A stretch of DNA of 64,000 nt from Anaerolineae bacterium (GTDB lineage Bacteria > Chloroflexota > Anaerolineae > Aggregatilineales > J027). Where the stretch lies: the NCBI GenBank assembly GCA_008933735.1, contig WBUL01000001.1, forward strand, positions 26,057-90,056, given 5' to 3'. The translations under genes and the position numbers were made by a program. Below, one piece after another: positions 1 to 7,732 of this stretch (position 1 is the first letter of the stretch; each line of letters begins with the position of its first letter). The notes under the pieces are model-generated. The model saw nothing but the letters and a program-made list of their open reading frames with translations. It was not told where the DNA came from and searched no databases.

Positions 1-1
1 C

Positions 2-1024
2 GGCATCAAGGAATTCGGGATGCCTGAAGGCATTACCAACCAATTCACAGTGGGTCGTGCCGTTGGTGCGGATAATGAGATTCACATCGAAGGCACAGGG
101 GTCGTGCCAACAGTCAAAGTTCCAGTCAATGAAGAAACGCTGTTCAGCGAAGGCGATCCTATTCTGGAAGCCGCCCAGACCTATCTGGATGAGGCGACGG
201 CTGCCGAAATCGTGGATGGGGGCGTGATTAATATCGGGGATATGGTGACTGGAACCCTGGCAGAAAATCAGCGCATTCGTTATAGCCTGACCATTTCCGC
301 GAACGACTTTTTCACGGTTCGCCTGGGGGACGAATCGCAGCAGCTAGATACCTATCTGCGGATTTATCTGGAAGGTGAGGAGGAGCCTGTTATCGAGAAT
401 GATGACGGCGAAACCAATGCCCCGAACTCCGAAATTCCCGAAATTCAAGGTGACAAGGATGAAACCGTCATCATTGAGGTCGCTACGTTTGAAGATGCGT
501 CCGCAGGTGATTTTATCCTGGAAATTGTTGATCTGAGCAGCACACCTGAAGCGACCGAAGAAGCGATGCCTGAAGCGACTGAGGAAGCTGTTATGGAACC
601 GCTTGGCACGATTGTTGACGTAGCGATAGGCAACGAGGATTTCTCGACCCTGGTCACAGCAGTCACGATGGCTGGGCAGTCCGATGTGCTGCGCGGTGAA
701 GGGCCGTTTACTGTCTTTGCGCCGACCAATTCCGCGTTTAACAGTCTTGATCCAGAAGTGCTAAGCATGGCAATGGCAGATAACCAGCTTCTGACCAACA
801 TTCTGGGTTATCATGTGGTTTCAGGTAGGTTCACTGCCGAGGATCTGGCAGGCATGGACGGTCAAACTCTGCCCACGCTGTACGAAGACAATGATTTAAC
901 CGTGACGGTGGCCGAAGACGGCAGCATTCTGGTGAATGGGATCAAAGTCATCACGCCGGATATTCCCGCCACAAACGGGATCATTCATGTCATTGAAGCG
1001 GTGCTTGTGCCGCCAATGGAATAA
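2..1024 (+). CDS. C-terminal part of an S41 (C-terminal processing) peptidase fused to a PPC-like and a FAS1 domain (5' partial)
   Basis: The reading frame is open to the window edge, so the gene starts upstream; the ATG at 20 is internal. The first ~55 residues (IEGTGVVPTVKVPV, then DPILEAAQTYL) match the tail of S41 serine peptidases. Residues ~70-172 form a beta-rich region typical of PPC-like domains (GTLAENQRIRYSLTISANDF). An acidic linker with PEATEEA repeats follows. Residues ~196-332 are a fasciclin/FAS1 domain (FTVFAPTNSAFNSL, then NGIIHVIEAVLVPP). FAS1 domains mediate adhesion, so an exported, surface-bound protease is likely, but the catalytic domain and any signal peptide lie outside the window. 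The FAS1 call is strong and the S41 call good. A GC-rich hairpin follows the stop. Confidence 0.85.
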   Translation, partial: GIKEFGMPEGITNQFTVGRAVGADNEIHIEGTGVVPTVKVPVNEETLFSEGDPILEAAQTYLDEATAAEIVDGGVINIGDMVTGTLAENQRIRYSLTISANDFFTVRLGDESQQLDTYLRIYLEGEEEPVIENDDGETNAPNSEIPEIQGDKDETVIIEVATFEDASAGDFILEIVDLSSTPEATEEAMPEATEEAVMEPLGTIVDVAIGNEDFSTLVTAVTMAGQSDVLRGEGPFTVFAPTNSAFNSLDPEVLSMAMADNQLLTNILGYHVVSGRFTAEDLAGMDGQTLPTLYEDNDLTVTVAEDGSILVNGIKVITPDIPATNGIIHVIEAVLVPPME

Positions 1025-1030
1025 CCAATA

Positions 1031-1063
1031 GGGGGGCGCGTGGTCACCACCCCGCCCCCTTTT
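1031..1063 (+). terminator. Rho-independent terminator after the S41-FAS1 gene
   Basis: GGGGGCG (1032-1038) pairs with CGCCCCC (1053-1059), with an inner GTGG/CCAC stem, followed by TTTT. It lies 7 nt after the stop at 1024 and between two convergent genes, so it may also block read-through from the minus strand. Confidence 0.75.
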
Positions 1064-1065
1064 CC

Positions 1066-2151
1066 CTAAAAATAGTCTTCGACGGCTTTCTGCCATGCAG
1101 TGATTTCCAGCGTGAAATGCTGGAATACACAGTTGTCCGGCAGATCGGGCTGCTGGCGATAGGCCATATCCAACACCCGCGCTTCCACCGAAAATTTCTC
1201 CCCCTCAATCAGGGAATTTGCATCTAAAGCAGCAAGAGTCACCGCTTCACTCTCGATTTTTGCCCGCAGTTCAGGGGTATTCGCAACATATTCACTCATA
1301 AAAATATGACTGAAAGTTTGCATTGGATTTTTCACATCAAACAACCAGAGTTCAAAGGCAGCCGCTTCCCACGGTTGGCGTGGTGAGTAGGTATGGGCAA
1401 TGCTCAGCCCTACTTCGCCCAAAAATTCTCCTAATAGATCATTGGGATTGGGACACTCGACCGCAACCGCTTCGTCAAAGCGGTCGTTCCCGTGCACATA
1501 GGTAAACATGTGCTGAAGGATTGGTTTACGCTTGCCCTTAACGTCATAGTCGGTTTTGTACTGGGAGGCCGTCTTGCGGGCCGCCAGCGTTTCCAGCCAG
1601 ACCATTGAATCATGGGATATTTGTCCCGACTTACGTTTGCCTTTTGCTTTGGCAGCGTTTGCTTTAACCACCAGCAAAAAGAGCAGTCCCAAGATTCCCA
1701 TCGTCAGACAAAAAATAAGCGGCATACTAAAATTATCAGCATTCTGCGCGGCAGGCGGGGAGGAAGGTTCAGGCAGGGTTTGTAGGAAAGAATCAAGTTC
1801 TTCCTGGCCTGTAAAGGCCTTAAAAAATACATCTGTGTAGGAATTAACGGGAGCAGCGACATCGGGAGGAAGAAAAACATACCTTGCCCCACGCAGTACC
1901 ATTTCATCGAGAATTGGTTCAATGGGTTGGTCGGTTTCCCAATTCTCATAAAACGTGACCTGCTGCCCTTGCAGGGTAACAGTGCTGTATCCTGCGCCTT
2001 CAGTTTGTATGCCATACTCCTCGGCGCTGCTGGATAAAATCACACCGACCGGTGAACCGACCTCAAGCACAGTTTGTGTTGGAGTAATCTCCTGCCGATA
2101 ACACGCGCTTAACCCCAGAAGCAAAAAGATGAAGATCGATAGGCGTTTCAT
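1066..2151 (-). CDS. Lipoprotein with a transmembrane segment, unknown function
   Basis: 361 aa. The N-terminus is a lipoprotein signal (hydrophobic stretch, then LSAC, Cys at 17). Residues ~18-135 are a putative extracytoplasmic region. A second hydrophobic segment follows (~143-163, LIFCLTMGILGLLFLLVV), then a basic stretch and a ~190-aa C-terminal domain. That last domain resembles the neighbouring 160-aa protein encoded at 2156-2638: both have a GExGL motif, FELWL-D, and a final F-x-LE-x-AW. The family was not recognised. The start lies 4 nt after the stop of the upstream gene, with an AAGGA-like site inside that gene's end, so the two are co-transcribed. Confidence 0.7.
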   Translation of the reverse strand: MKRLSIFIFLLLGLSACYRQEITPTQTVLEVGSPVGVILSSSAEEYGIQTEGAGYSTVTLQGQQVTFYENWETDQPIEPILDEMVLRGARYVFLPPDVAAPVNSYTDVFFKAFTGQEELDSFLQTLPEPSSPPAAQNADNFSMPLIFCLTMGILGLLFLLVVKANAAKAKGKRKSGQISHDSMVWLETLAARKTASQYKTDYDVKGKRKPILQHMFTYVHGNDRFDEAVAVECPNPNDLLGEFLGEVGLSIAHTYSPRQPWEAAAFELWLFDVKNPMQTFSHIFMSEYVANTPELRAKIESEAVTLAALDANSLIEGEKFSVEARVLDMAYRQQPDLPDNCVFQHFTLEITAWQKAVEDYF

Positions 2152-2155
2152 AAGT

Positions 2156-2638
2156 TTACGATTCCTTGTACCAAACCGCTGCTTCCAAAGTCATCCGGTC
2201 GAACAGATCACCGCGAAATTCAACATCCAATATACACGCCAGCAAACGGAGCGAGTCTGTTTCCAGAAAAATGGTCTTTCCGAGATAGGCAAACGTCGAG
2301 TCGTCATTGACGAGCCTGAAATCATCGTCGTAAAACTCATAAAAGGCGCCGGGCGTGAACAGTTTTTTGCTTACCGTATGATGATGATCGGTCAGCCACA
2401 GTTCAAACACTTCATCTCTGTCAAGCTGTAAACCAAATTCCCCAACATGGCTGAAAAACTGAGTATCTACCGGGCAGACCTGGCGGTATTGGGCAGTACC
2501 GGACAGATAGACAAATGTGTTGTATGCGCTTGGAGGGGTCGGATTGGCGAGCAAAATGTGTGATTTTAAGGAACGATGAAGCGCATAACCCATCCACAGA
2601 ATAAGAAAAAGGAGAATCAGAACTATCAGCACTTCCAC
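2156..2638 (-). CDS. Small membrane-anchored protein, paralogous to the C-terminal domain of the next gene
   Basis: 160 aa. One N-terminal membrane helix (residues ~2-20) is followed by a soluble domain. The soluble part shares spaced motifs with the C-terminal domain of the 1066-2151 product: GEFGLQL, VFELWLTD, LRLLACILDVEF, TLEAAVWY. The shared domain suggests a duplicated pair acting together at the membrane. No known family was recognised. A perfect TATAAT lies upstream in the gap after the M42 genes (2667-2672), so the pair can be transcribed independently of them. Confidence 0.65.
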   Translation of the reverse strand: MEVLIVLILLFLILWMGYALHRSLKSHILLANPTPPSAYNTFVYLSGTAQYRQVCPVDTQFFSHVGEFGLQLDRDEVFELWLTDHHHTVSKKLFTPGAFYEFYDDDFRLVNDDSTFAYLGKTIFLETDSLRLLACILDVEFRGDLFDRMTLEAAVWYKES

Positions 2639-2666
2639 GAGGAAAGTTCCTTTGATGATTGTTTTG

Positions 2667-2699
2667 ATTATAGGGCAGGGTAACGGTGGCCGTTACCCT
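2667..2699 (-). promoter_or_regulatory. Perfect inverted repeat abutting a TATAAT box
   Basis: On the minus strand a 10-bp perfect inverted repeat with a 3-nt loop (AGGGTAACGG-CCA-CCGTTACCCT, 2699-2677) is followed after 4 nt by TATAAT (2672-2667). No T-run follows the stem. The repeat covers where a -35 box would lie. It can be read as a terminator for the M42 operon or as an operator over the promoter of the 2156-2638 gene; the sequence does not decide. Confidence 0.5.
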
Positions 2700-2714
2700 C
2701 TTAATTGGGGGGAT

Positions 2715-3725
2715 TTAGACAGGGTGAGCATTCTTCACAGGGTTTGACAGCAGCGCCGTAAGCAAATCCACTGATGCCAACACATCGTTATAGTCCACCG
2801 TTTCGCTAACTGAATGCACATAGCGCGTCGGGATGCTAACCGTCCCGCAGGGTACACCTGCCCGTGCAAGCTGCATCGTTTCTGAGTCGGTGGTGCCCAG
2901 GGTAAGAACTTCCAGTTGATAAGGAATTTTGTGCTTCTCAGCAGTATCAACCATCCATTTTTTGATTTCGGGAGGAACGATATGTTTTACATCCATGACC
3001 TTGATAGCCACCCCTTTACCCAGTTCCACATCCATGTTGACGGTTTTAGGAACATCACCTGTCGAAGTCACATCAACGGCAAGTCCTAAATCGGGTTCAA
3101 TCCCATATGCGGCCACCTGAGCGCCACGACTGCCCACCTCTTCCTGAACCGTAAATACAAAATACACCTCATGCGGCGATTTTTTCAGCCGTTTCATGGT
3201 TTCGATGGAGACCGCGCAAGAGATGCGATTGTCTATGCTTTTGGCTATCAACCGGCTCCCACGTTCGTCCATTGTGCGCCACAGGATTGCAGCATCCCCA
3301 ACTTTAATATCAGCGTTGGATTCGACACTTTCGCTCACATCCACGAAAAAACCAGTCATCGACGGGTTACGCTGACGATTGGTCAGGCCATGTTCCACCC
3401 CAATGGTCCCTATCACACCATTTTCAAATTTGACCCGGTTGCCAAACAGCGTATTTTGCAGCAGACCACCAATATTGGTAAACCGCAAAAAACCATCACG
3501 GTCGATGTGCGACACCATCAAGCCAATTTCATCCATGTGTGCCGCCACCATGATTTTCAGGCCGTTCTTTTTGGCCTTTCCTACCCGGCAAATGAGGTTT
3601 CCAAGCGCATCAACACGGATTTCATCGGCCAGTCCTTCAACTTCGTTGCGTATCAGCTCCCGTACCTGATGTTCAAACCCCGACGGCCCCCAGGCTTCAA
3701 CCAATTTACGAATTAAGTCTTTCAT
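2715..3725 (-). CDS. M42 family (TET/glutamyl aminopeptidase-like) metallopeptidase
   Basis: 336 aa, full length. M42 enzymes are cytoplasmic di-zinc or di-cobalt aminopeptidases that form large dodecamers and trim short peptides. Expected metal and catalytic motifs are present: VAAHMDEIGLMV, the DNR motif in SIDNRISCAVS, VQEEVGSRGA with the catalytic Glu pair, and TDSETMQLARAGVP near the C-terminus ending in the RYVHS motif. It is the last of three tandem M42 genes, 6 nt after the preceding stop. Three different copies could form mixed assemblies or divide peptide specificities; that is inference. Confidence 0.9.
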   Translation of the reverse strand: MKDLIRKLVEAWGPSGFEHQVRELIRNEVEGLADEIRVDALGNLICRVGKAKKNGLKIMVAAHMDEIGLMVSHIDRDGFLRFTNIGGLLQNTLFGNRVKFENGVIGTIGVEHGLTNRQRNPSMTGFFVDVSESVESNADIKVGDAAILWRTMDERGSRLIAKSIDNRISCAVSIETMKRLKKSPHEVYFVFTVQEEVGSRGAQVAAYGIEPDLGLAVDVTSTGDVPKTVNMDVELGKGVAIKVMDVKHIVPPEIKKWMVDTAEKHKIPYQLEVLTLGTTDSETMQLARAGVPCGTVSIPTRYVHSVSETVDYNDVLASVDLLTALLSNPVKNAHPV

Positions 3726-3731
3726 CAGAAA

Positions 3732-4778
3732 TTACCTTTCCAGCGCAGATGGCGTAAGCCGCATTAAAGCCGTCCGGACAAGTTGGACCGTATGGTCAAA
3801 ATCGGTCAAGGAAATGATGCTGTATGGGCTGTGCAGATAGCGGCACGGCAGCGAAACCCCAAGGGTTGGCACGCCAGCGCCGGATTTATGGATCACCCCG
3901 GCGTCTGTACCTCCGGCGAACTGCGGTGAGCGAAACTGATGGGGAATGCCTTCGGATTCGGCTGTCTTCACAAAATGCCGCAGCAGGCCGGGATGGGCAA
4001 TGCTGGTGCGATCCATGTAGCTGATTGCTGGCCCCTGCCCCAGTCTGGTTACCGTTGTCATGTCTGGCTCATCGGGGTCTTGCGGTATCTCGTGGCAGGC
4101 GGTTGCTTCCAGAATGATCGCAAAATCAGGCTGGACAGCCGCTGTCAGAACCGTCGCCCCACACAGACCGACCTCTTCCTGCACACTGAATACAGCGTAC
4201 AAATCAAATGGGAATGGATCGCTCTGACACAGAGTAATTAATTCGGTACAGCCAGCCCGGTCATCAAAGGCCTTACAACGTACTACTGAATCTCGCAACG
4301 TGATGTATTGACTGTCAAATGCAACTCGCGTCCCAAAAGGCGCTGCGTTTTTTGCCGCTTCCTTGGTCGTGACACCAATATCGACTCTCATGTTTTGAAT
4401 GGAGATAATCCCGTTGTCGCTGCCAAAATGGATCGGCTTCCAGACAAACACACCAGGGAGTTTATCCTCACCGACCACAACGCGCAGAGCCGGCAGAATT
4501 TTGGCATCAATCCCACCGATACTCTCTACACTCAGCAGGCCGCTGCTGTCATGCCCCACCACCATGAAGCCAACTTCATCCATATGAGCAACAACCATCC
4601 CGCGCAAGGAGATTTTACCCGTCCCCTTTTTCAGGGCAATAATGTTACCCATCGTATCCACGCGCCATTCATCAACATGACCCTCAATGGCATCCACGAT
4701 CAGGGCACGCACTTCGTCTTCTGCCCCCGAAACACCCACCGCTTCGGCAAGCTGCTTCAGCAAATCAACTCTATTCAT
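3732..4778 (-). CDS. M42 family metallopeptidase (second of three)
   Basis: 348 aa from the ATG at 4778. An upstream in-frame ATG at 4847 would add 23 Lys/Thr-rich residues lying inside the preceding gene, and the family normally begins near MNRVDLLKQLAEAVG, so the shorter start is preferred. Motifs: VVAHMDEVGFMV, FDDRAGCTELI, VQEEVGLCGA, GGTDAGVIHKSGAGVP, CRYLHSP. The start overlaps the upstream M42 stop by 8 nt, indicating translational coupling. Confidence 0.88.
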   Translation of the reverse strand: MNRVDLLKQLAEAVGVSGAEDEVRALIVDAIEGHVDEWRVDTMGNIIALKKGTGKISLRGMVVAHMDEVGFMVVGHDSSGLLSVESIGGIDAKILPALRVVVGEDKLPGVFVWKPIHFGSDNGIISIQNMRVDIGVTTKEAAKNAAPFGTRVAFDSQYITLRDSVVRCKAFDDRAGCTELITLCQSDPFPFDLYAVFSVQEEVGLCGATVLTAAVQPDFAIILEATACHEIPQDPDEPDMTTVTRLGQGPAISYMDRTSIAHPGLLRHFVKTAESEGIPHQFRSPQFAGGTDAGVIHKSGAGVPTLGVSLPCRYLHSPYSIISLTDFDHTVQLVRTALMRLTPSALER

Positions 4779-5874
4779 CGTCGTCGTTTTCGTCTTCTGA
4801 GGATTCTTTCTTTTCACGCTGCCACCTGAGTTTTTCCAGAAATTCATCGTCCAACTGAGAGATTAATTCCGCTATCAGGCGGCCTGTGCGTTTAATATCC
4901 TTCAGACTGACTGTTTCAACTGGGGTGTGCATGTTGCGAATAGGAATAGACAGCAAAATCGTGGGAATACCCTGCTGTGCTACCTGAATCGCCCACGCAT
5001 CCGTCCCGCTTTTTCCTGGCAGGGGTTCCACATGCAGAGGAATTTCGATCTGTTTGCTCAGGGTCAAAACTTCGTCTACAAATCTTTGATGGAAGTTCGG
5101 CCCCACACAAATGACCGCCCCCTTGCCCAGTTCCTGTGTAAAATCATCATTGACACCGGGCTGTTTAGCAAAGGTCACATCCAGGGTAATCGCCAAATCG
5201 GGATTTATTGCATGGGCGGCTGTGATCGCACCGTAATAACCGACTTCTTCCTGTACAGAAGCTACGGCGTAGATATCCCACCAGTGTGTCCTTTTTTGCA
5301 GCAGTTCCAGACAGTACGACACCGCTGCGACGGAAGCGCGGTTGTCCATCGCTTTACCTGCTACGAATCCATTTTTAAGTTCCAGGAGGGGAGCATCCAT
5401 CGTCACCAAGTCTCCCACTGAGACCAGTTCCATGACTTCTTCAGCAGGCAGGCCAAGATCAACCCATTGATCACTTAATTCTGGATAGACTTTTTTACCA
5501 TCCCCTGTGGTATTGGAAATATGCGGAGGTACTGCTGCTACGACACCTGTCAGCGGGCGCTTGCCGTGCACGATCACAGACTTGGCCTGCATGATTCGTC
5601 CATCGGATCCTACCAAATCATTGAGCCGGACATACCCGTCCCGCACTTCTGCCACGATCATCGCAATCTCGTCCATATGGGCGCAGAGCATGATACGGCG
5701 GCGGGGTTTTTTGCCGGTGCCATATTTAACCCCAATGAGATTACCCAGCGCGGAAACCTGCAAATCATCGACTAATTTCGCCCAGGCATCTCGCAAGTAA
5801 GACCGCACATTCCCCTCGTGACCGGAAGGGCTGTGTAATTCGGTCAGTTTCTGAAGATGTTTTTTCAAATTCAT
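4771..5874 (-). CDS. M42 family metallopeptidase (first of three)
   Basis: 367 aa from the ATG at 5874. The longer frame to 5976 would add 34 residues read from the upstream gene's Gly/Asp repeat in another frame and is rejected. Motifs: LCAHMDEIAMIV, MDNRASVAAVSYC, VQEEVGYYGA, KSGTDAWAIQVAQQGIP, RNMHTP. The C-terminus carries an acidic tail (SSEDENDDDE) absent from the other two copies. It is 7 nt downstream of the preceding membrane-protein gene and overlaps the next M42 start by 8 nt. Confidence 0.88.
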   Translation of the reverse strand: MNLKKHLQKLTELHSPSGHEGNVRSYLRDAWAKLVDDLQVSALGNLIGVKYGTGKKPRRRIMLCAHMDEIAMIVAEVRDGYVRLNDLVGSDGRIMQAKSVIVHGKRPLTGVVAAVPPHISNTTGDGKKVYPELSDQWVDLGLPAEEVMELVSVGDLVTMDAPLLELKNGFVAGKAMDNRASVAAVSYCLELLQKRTHWWDIYAVASVQEEVGYYGAITAAHAINPDLAITLDVTFAKQPGVNDDFTQELGKGAVICVGPNFHQRFVDEVLTLSKQIEIPLHVEPLPGKSGTDAWAIQVAQQGIPTILLSIPIRNMHTPVETVSLKDIKRTGRLIAELISQLDDEFLEKLRWQREKKESSEDENDDDE

Positions 5875-5881
5875 CAATATC

Positions 5882-6469
5882 TTACCCTGATGTGCCGCCA
5901 TCTGTAGCACCGCCATCTGTAGCACCGCCATCTGTCGTGCCACCGTCGGTAGTCCCGCCGTCTGTTGTGCCACCATCCGTTGTGCCGGGATCAGTGGTAG
6001 CTGTGAACGTGGGAGTAAAAGTAAGCGTCGGCAGCGGCGTGTCAGTTGGCAGCGGTGTGTTCGTCGGTAGCGGTGTGTTCGTTGGCAGCGGTGTATCTGT
6101 CGGTACAGAGGTCAGGGTGGGTGCAATAGTTACAGAAGGCAACGGTGTATTCGTCGGTCTGGGAGTATTGGTGCGCGGGATAAACTGTTGAGGCGTACTC
6201 ACCAGATCACTTCCCTGGGTTTGCGTGGCGGCAGAGGTCGCTGTTCCCGAAGTCGCGCTCACCGTTGGGCTAACCGTCTGAGAAGTTAGCAGGGAGGGCT
6301 TGGTAGCCACATCCGGACTGCCGTTATCATCATCTGGTGCAACAGCCAGCAGCACCGCTCCAATGCAATAACAGGGAAGAGTCAGAATAATGATCGCAAA
6401 GAGAACCCGCTGCGTCAGTTTGCGGCGCTGCTCAACATCCTCGTAGATTTCAATATTTTGCGAGGCCAT
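5882..6469 (-). CDS. Single-span membrane protein with Thr/Pro and Thr/Asp/Gly repeats
   Basis: 195 aa. A cytoplasmic N-terminus of ~20 residues and one membrane helix (~22-47) lead into a fully low-complexity outside part: a Ser/Thr-rich stretch, the motif TPQQFIPRT, tandem PTNTPLP-type units, then seven short Thr/Ala-Asp-Gly-Gly units to the C-terminus. There is no folded domain. It looks like a wall-spanning stalk or a glycosylation target. The underlying DNA is a short tandem repeat, so copy number may vary between strains. The QFIP-x-T motif recurs in the 19643-22522 protein. Confidence 0.7.
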   Translation of the reverse strand: MASQNIEIYEDVEQRRKLTQRVLFAIIILTLPCYCIGAVLLAVAPDDDNGSPDVATKPSLLTSQTVSPTVSATSGTATSAATQTQGSDLVSTPQQFIPRTNTPRPTNTPLPSVTIAPTLTSVPTDTPLPTNTPLPTNTPLPTDTPLPTLTFTPTFTATTDPGTTDGGTTDGGTTDGGTTDGGATDGGATDGGTSG

Positions 6470-6480
6470 ATTTTTTTACC

Positions 6481-7677
6481 TTAACGCAAGTCCACATAAG
6501 CAGGAACGGACAGCTTATCCGCCATATGCCGCACCGCATGATGAAACGGGGTGTCGTATTCATCGAGATGAAGGGGGTAACGTTCAATATCTGGTTGGCG
6601 AGACCGCACCTTATCCCAGTGCCAGCTTTTGCCCATAATACCTTCCACTTCACCCACAAGATAAAATTCATCGTTGGCACAAAGATGTACCCATGCGTCC
6701 TGAGAAATCAGCATCGGCTCATCTGACGAGCGCCGTCCCTGAGAATGGGCTTTTTCCTGGCTCACCAGAAAATACTGCACATCTGTGTAAGGAATACGCC
6801 ATGCCACAATCCCAGTCAGCGCACGTTCACTGCGAATTTCCTGCTTCATATCATCCAGTACAATCCGACTAGGAGTTAACATTGACCATAAATTTTCTAC
6901 CGCGCTAAACGCCAGCACTGCCCCGATGCCAAAGGCCATATATGGCAGCCATTCTGGAGTCACAGGCGCAAGCCCTGAGGTGCGTGAGCCCACACCCAAC
7001 AGCATAAACACTACAAACGCTCCCAGGAAAAAGAGGGTTCGCATGGTGTAACTGAACATCCAACCGCGTGTTGCTTCCCAACGCATCCCCCCCCCTGAAG
7101 CCCGCAGGATCCAACGTCCCATTTCAATGGGCAAAGGGTGCAAACTGACTTTTTCCTCCTGGGAGTCCTGGACGAGAATAGGCTCGGTGAAGACAGGAAT
7201 CGCTGTTTCAGGGGAAGTGTTAGTTTGCTTTTCCACTGGAGCAACTGCTTCAACAACCTGTGCAACTTCTGCCATCTGATCTGCCGCATTCACACGCAAA
7301 GGAACACCCAGCAGACTCGCCAAAGCATCGGAGACTTTCCAGGCATCTTCGGCGTAACGATACTCCGCCGCCGCAGGCCAGACGAGAATGGGATATCGCT
7401 TCTGAAGTTGCTGGTTTTCATCATAAAGCATCAACCCCAGTTGCCAGCGTGAACGCATAGTCTCCCAATCCAGTGTAACCCAGGCCACATGATCTACGCG
7501 CAGGGTTGTTGAAAGCAACCCGACCTGCGTCGCAAAAGCCGGGTCAAAAACCACACCCGCATGATTGGCAATAACCAGGGGGCGGGCCGGGATTTCCAAA
7601 TTTTGAACATGAACCAGACGCCATAACTCCTGTCCATATTCAACGCTCAAGTCACTCGTGACCGAGATACTATCCAT
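6481..7677 (-). CDS. Membrane protein of unknown function
   Basis: 398 aa from the ATG at 7677; a TTG 21 nt upstream (7698) is possible. Residues ~1-170 form a soluble domain (RPLVIANHAGVVFDP, RYPILVWPAAAEYRY). Two adjacent hydrophobic helices lie at ~220-265 (LFFLGAFVVFMLLGVG; YMAFGIGAVLAFSAVENLW), followed by a ~120-aa soluble region. No family was recognised. It is the first gene of the run leading into the three M42 genes (gap of 11 nt to the next start), but no functional link is evident. Confidence 0.6.
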   Translation of the reverse strand: MDSISVTSDLSVEYGQELWRLVHVQNLEIPARPLVIANHAGVVFDPAFATQVGLLSTTLRVDHVAWVTLDWETMRSRWQLGLMLYDENQQLQKRYPILVWPAAAEYRYAEDAWKVSDALASLLGVPLRVNAADQMAEVAQVVEAVAPVEKQTNTSPETAIPVFTEPILVQDSQEEKVSLHPLPIEMGRWILRASGGGMRWEATRGWMFSYTMRTLFFLGAFVVFMLLGVGSRTSGLAPVTPEWLPYMAFGIGAVLAFSAVENLWSMLTPSRIVLDDMKQEIRSERALTGIVAWRIPYTDVQYFLVSQEKAHSQGRRSSDEPMLISQDAWVHLCANDEFYLVGEVEGIMGKSWHWDKVRSRQPDIERYPLHLDEYDTPFHHAVRHMADKLSVPAYVDLR

Positions 7678-7732
7678 CAAATGACAATCCGATCCCAACG
7701 ATGCGGGAGAAGTCTACAAGACAATCTACATT

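Noticed and set aside
5892..6191. Plus-strand Val/Gly/Ser repeat open frame
   Set aside because: Mirror image of the Thr/Pro and Thr/Asp/Gly repeat gene on the minus strand; no start context or homology.
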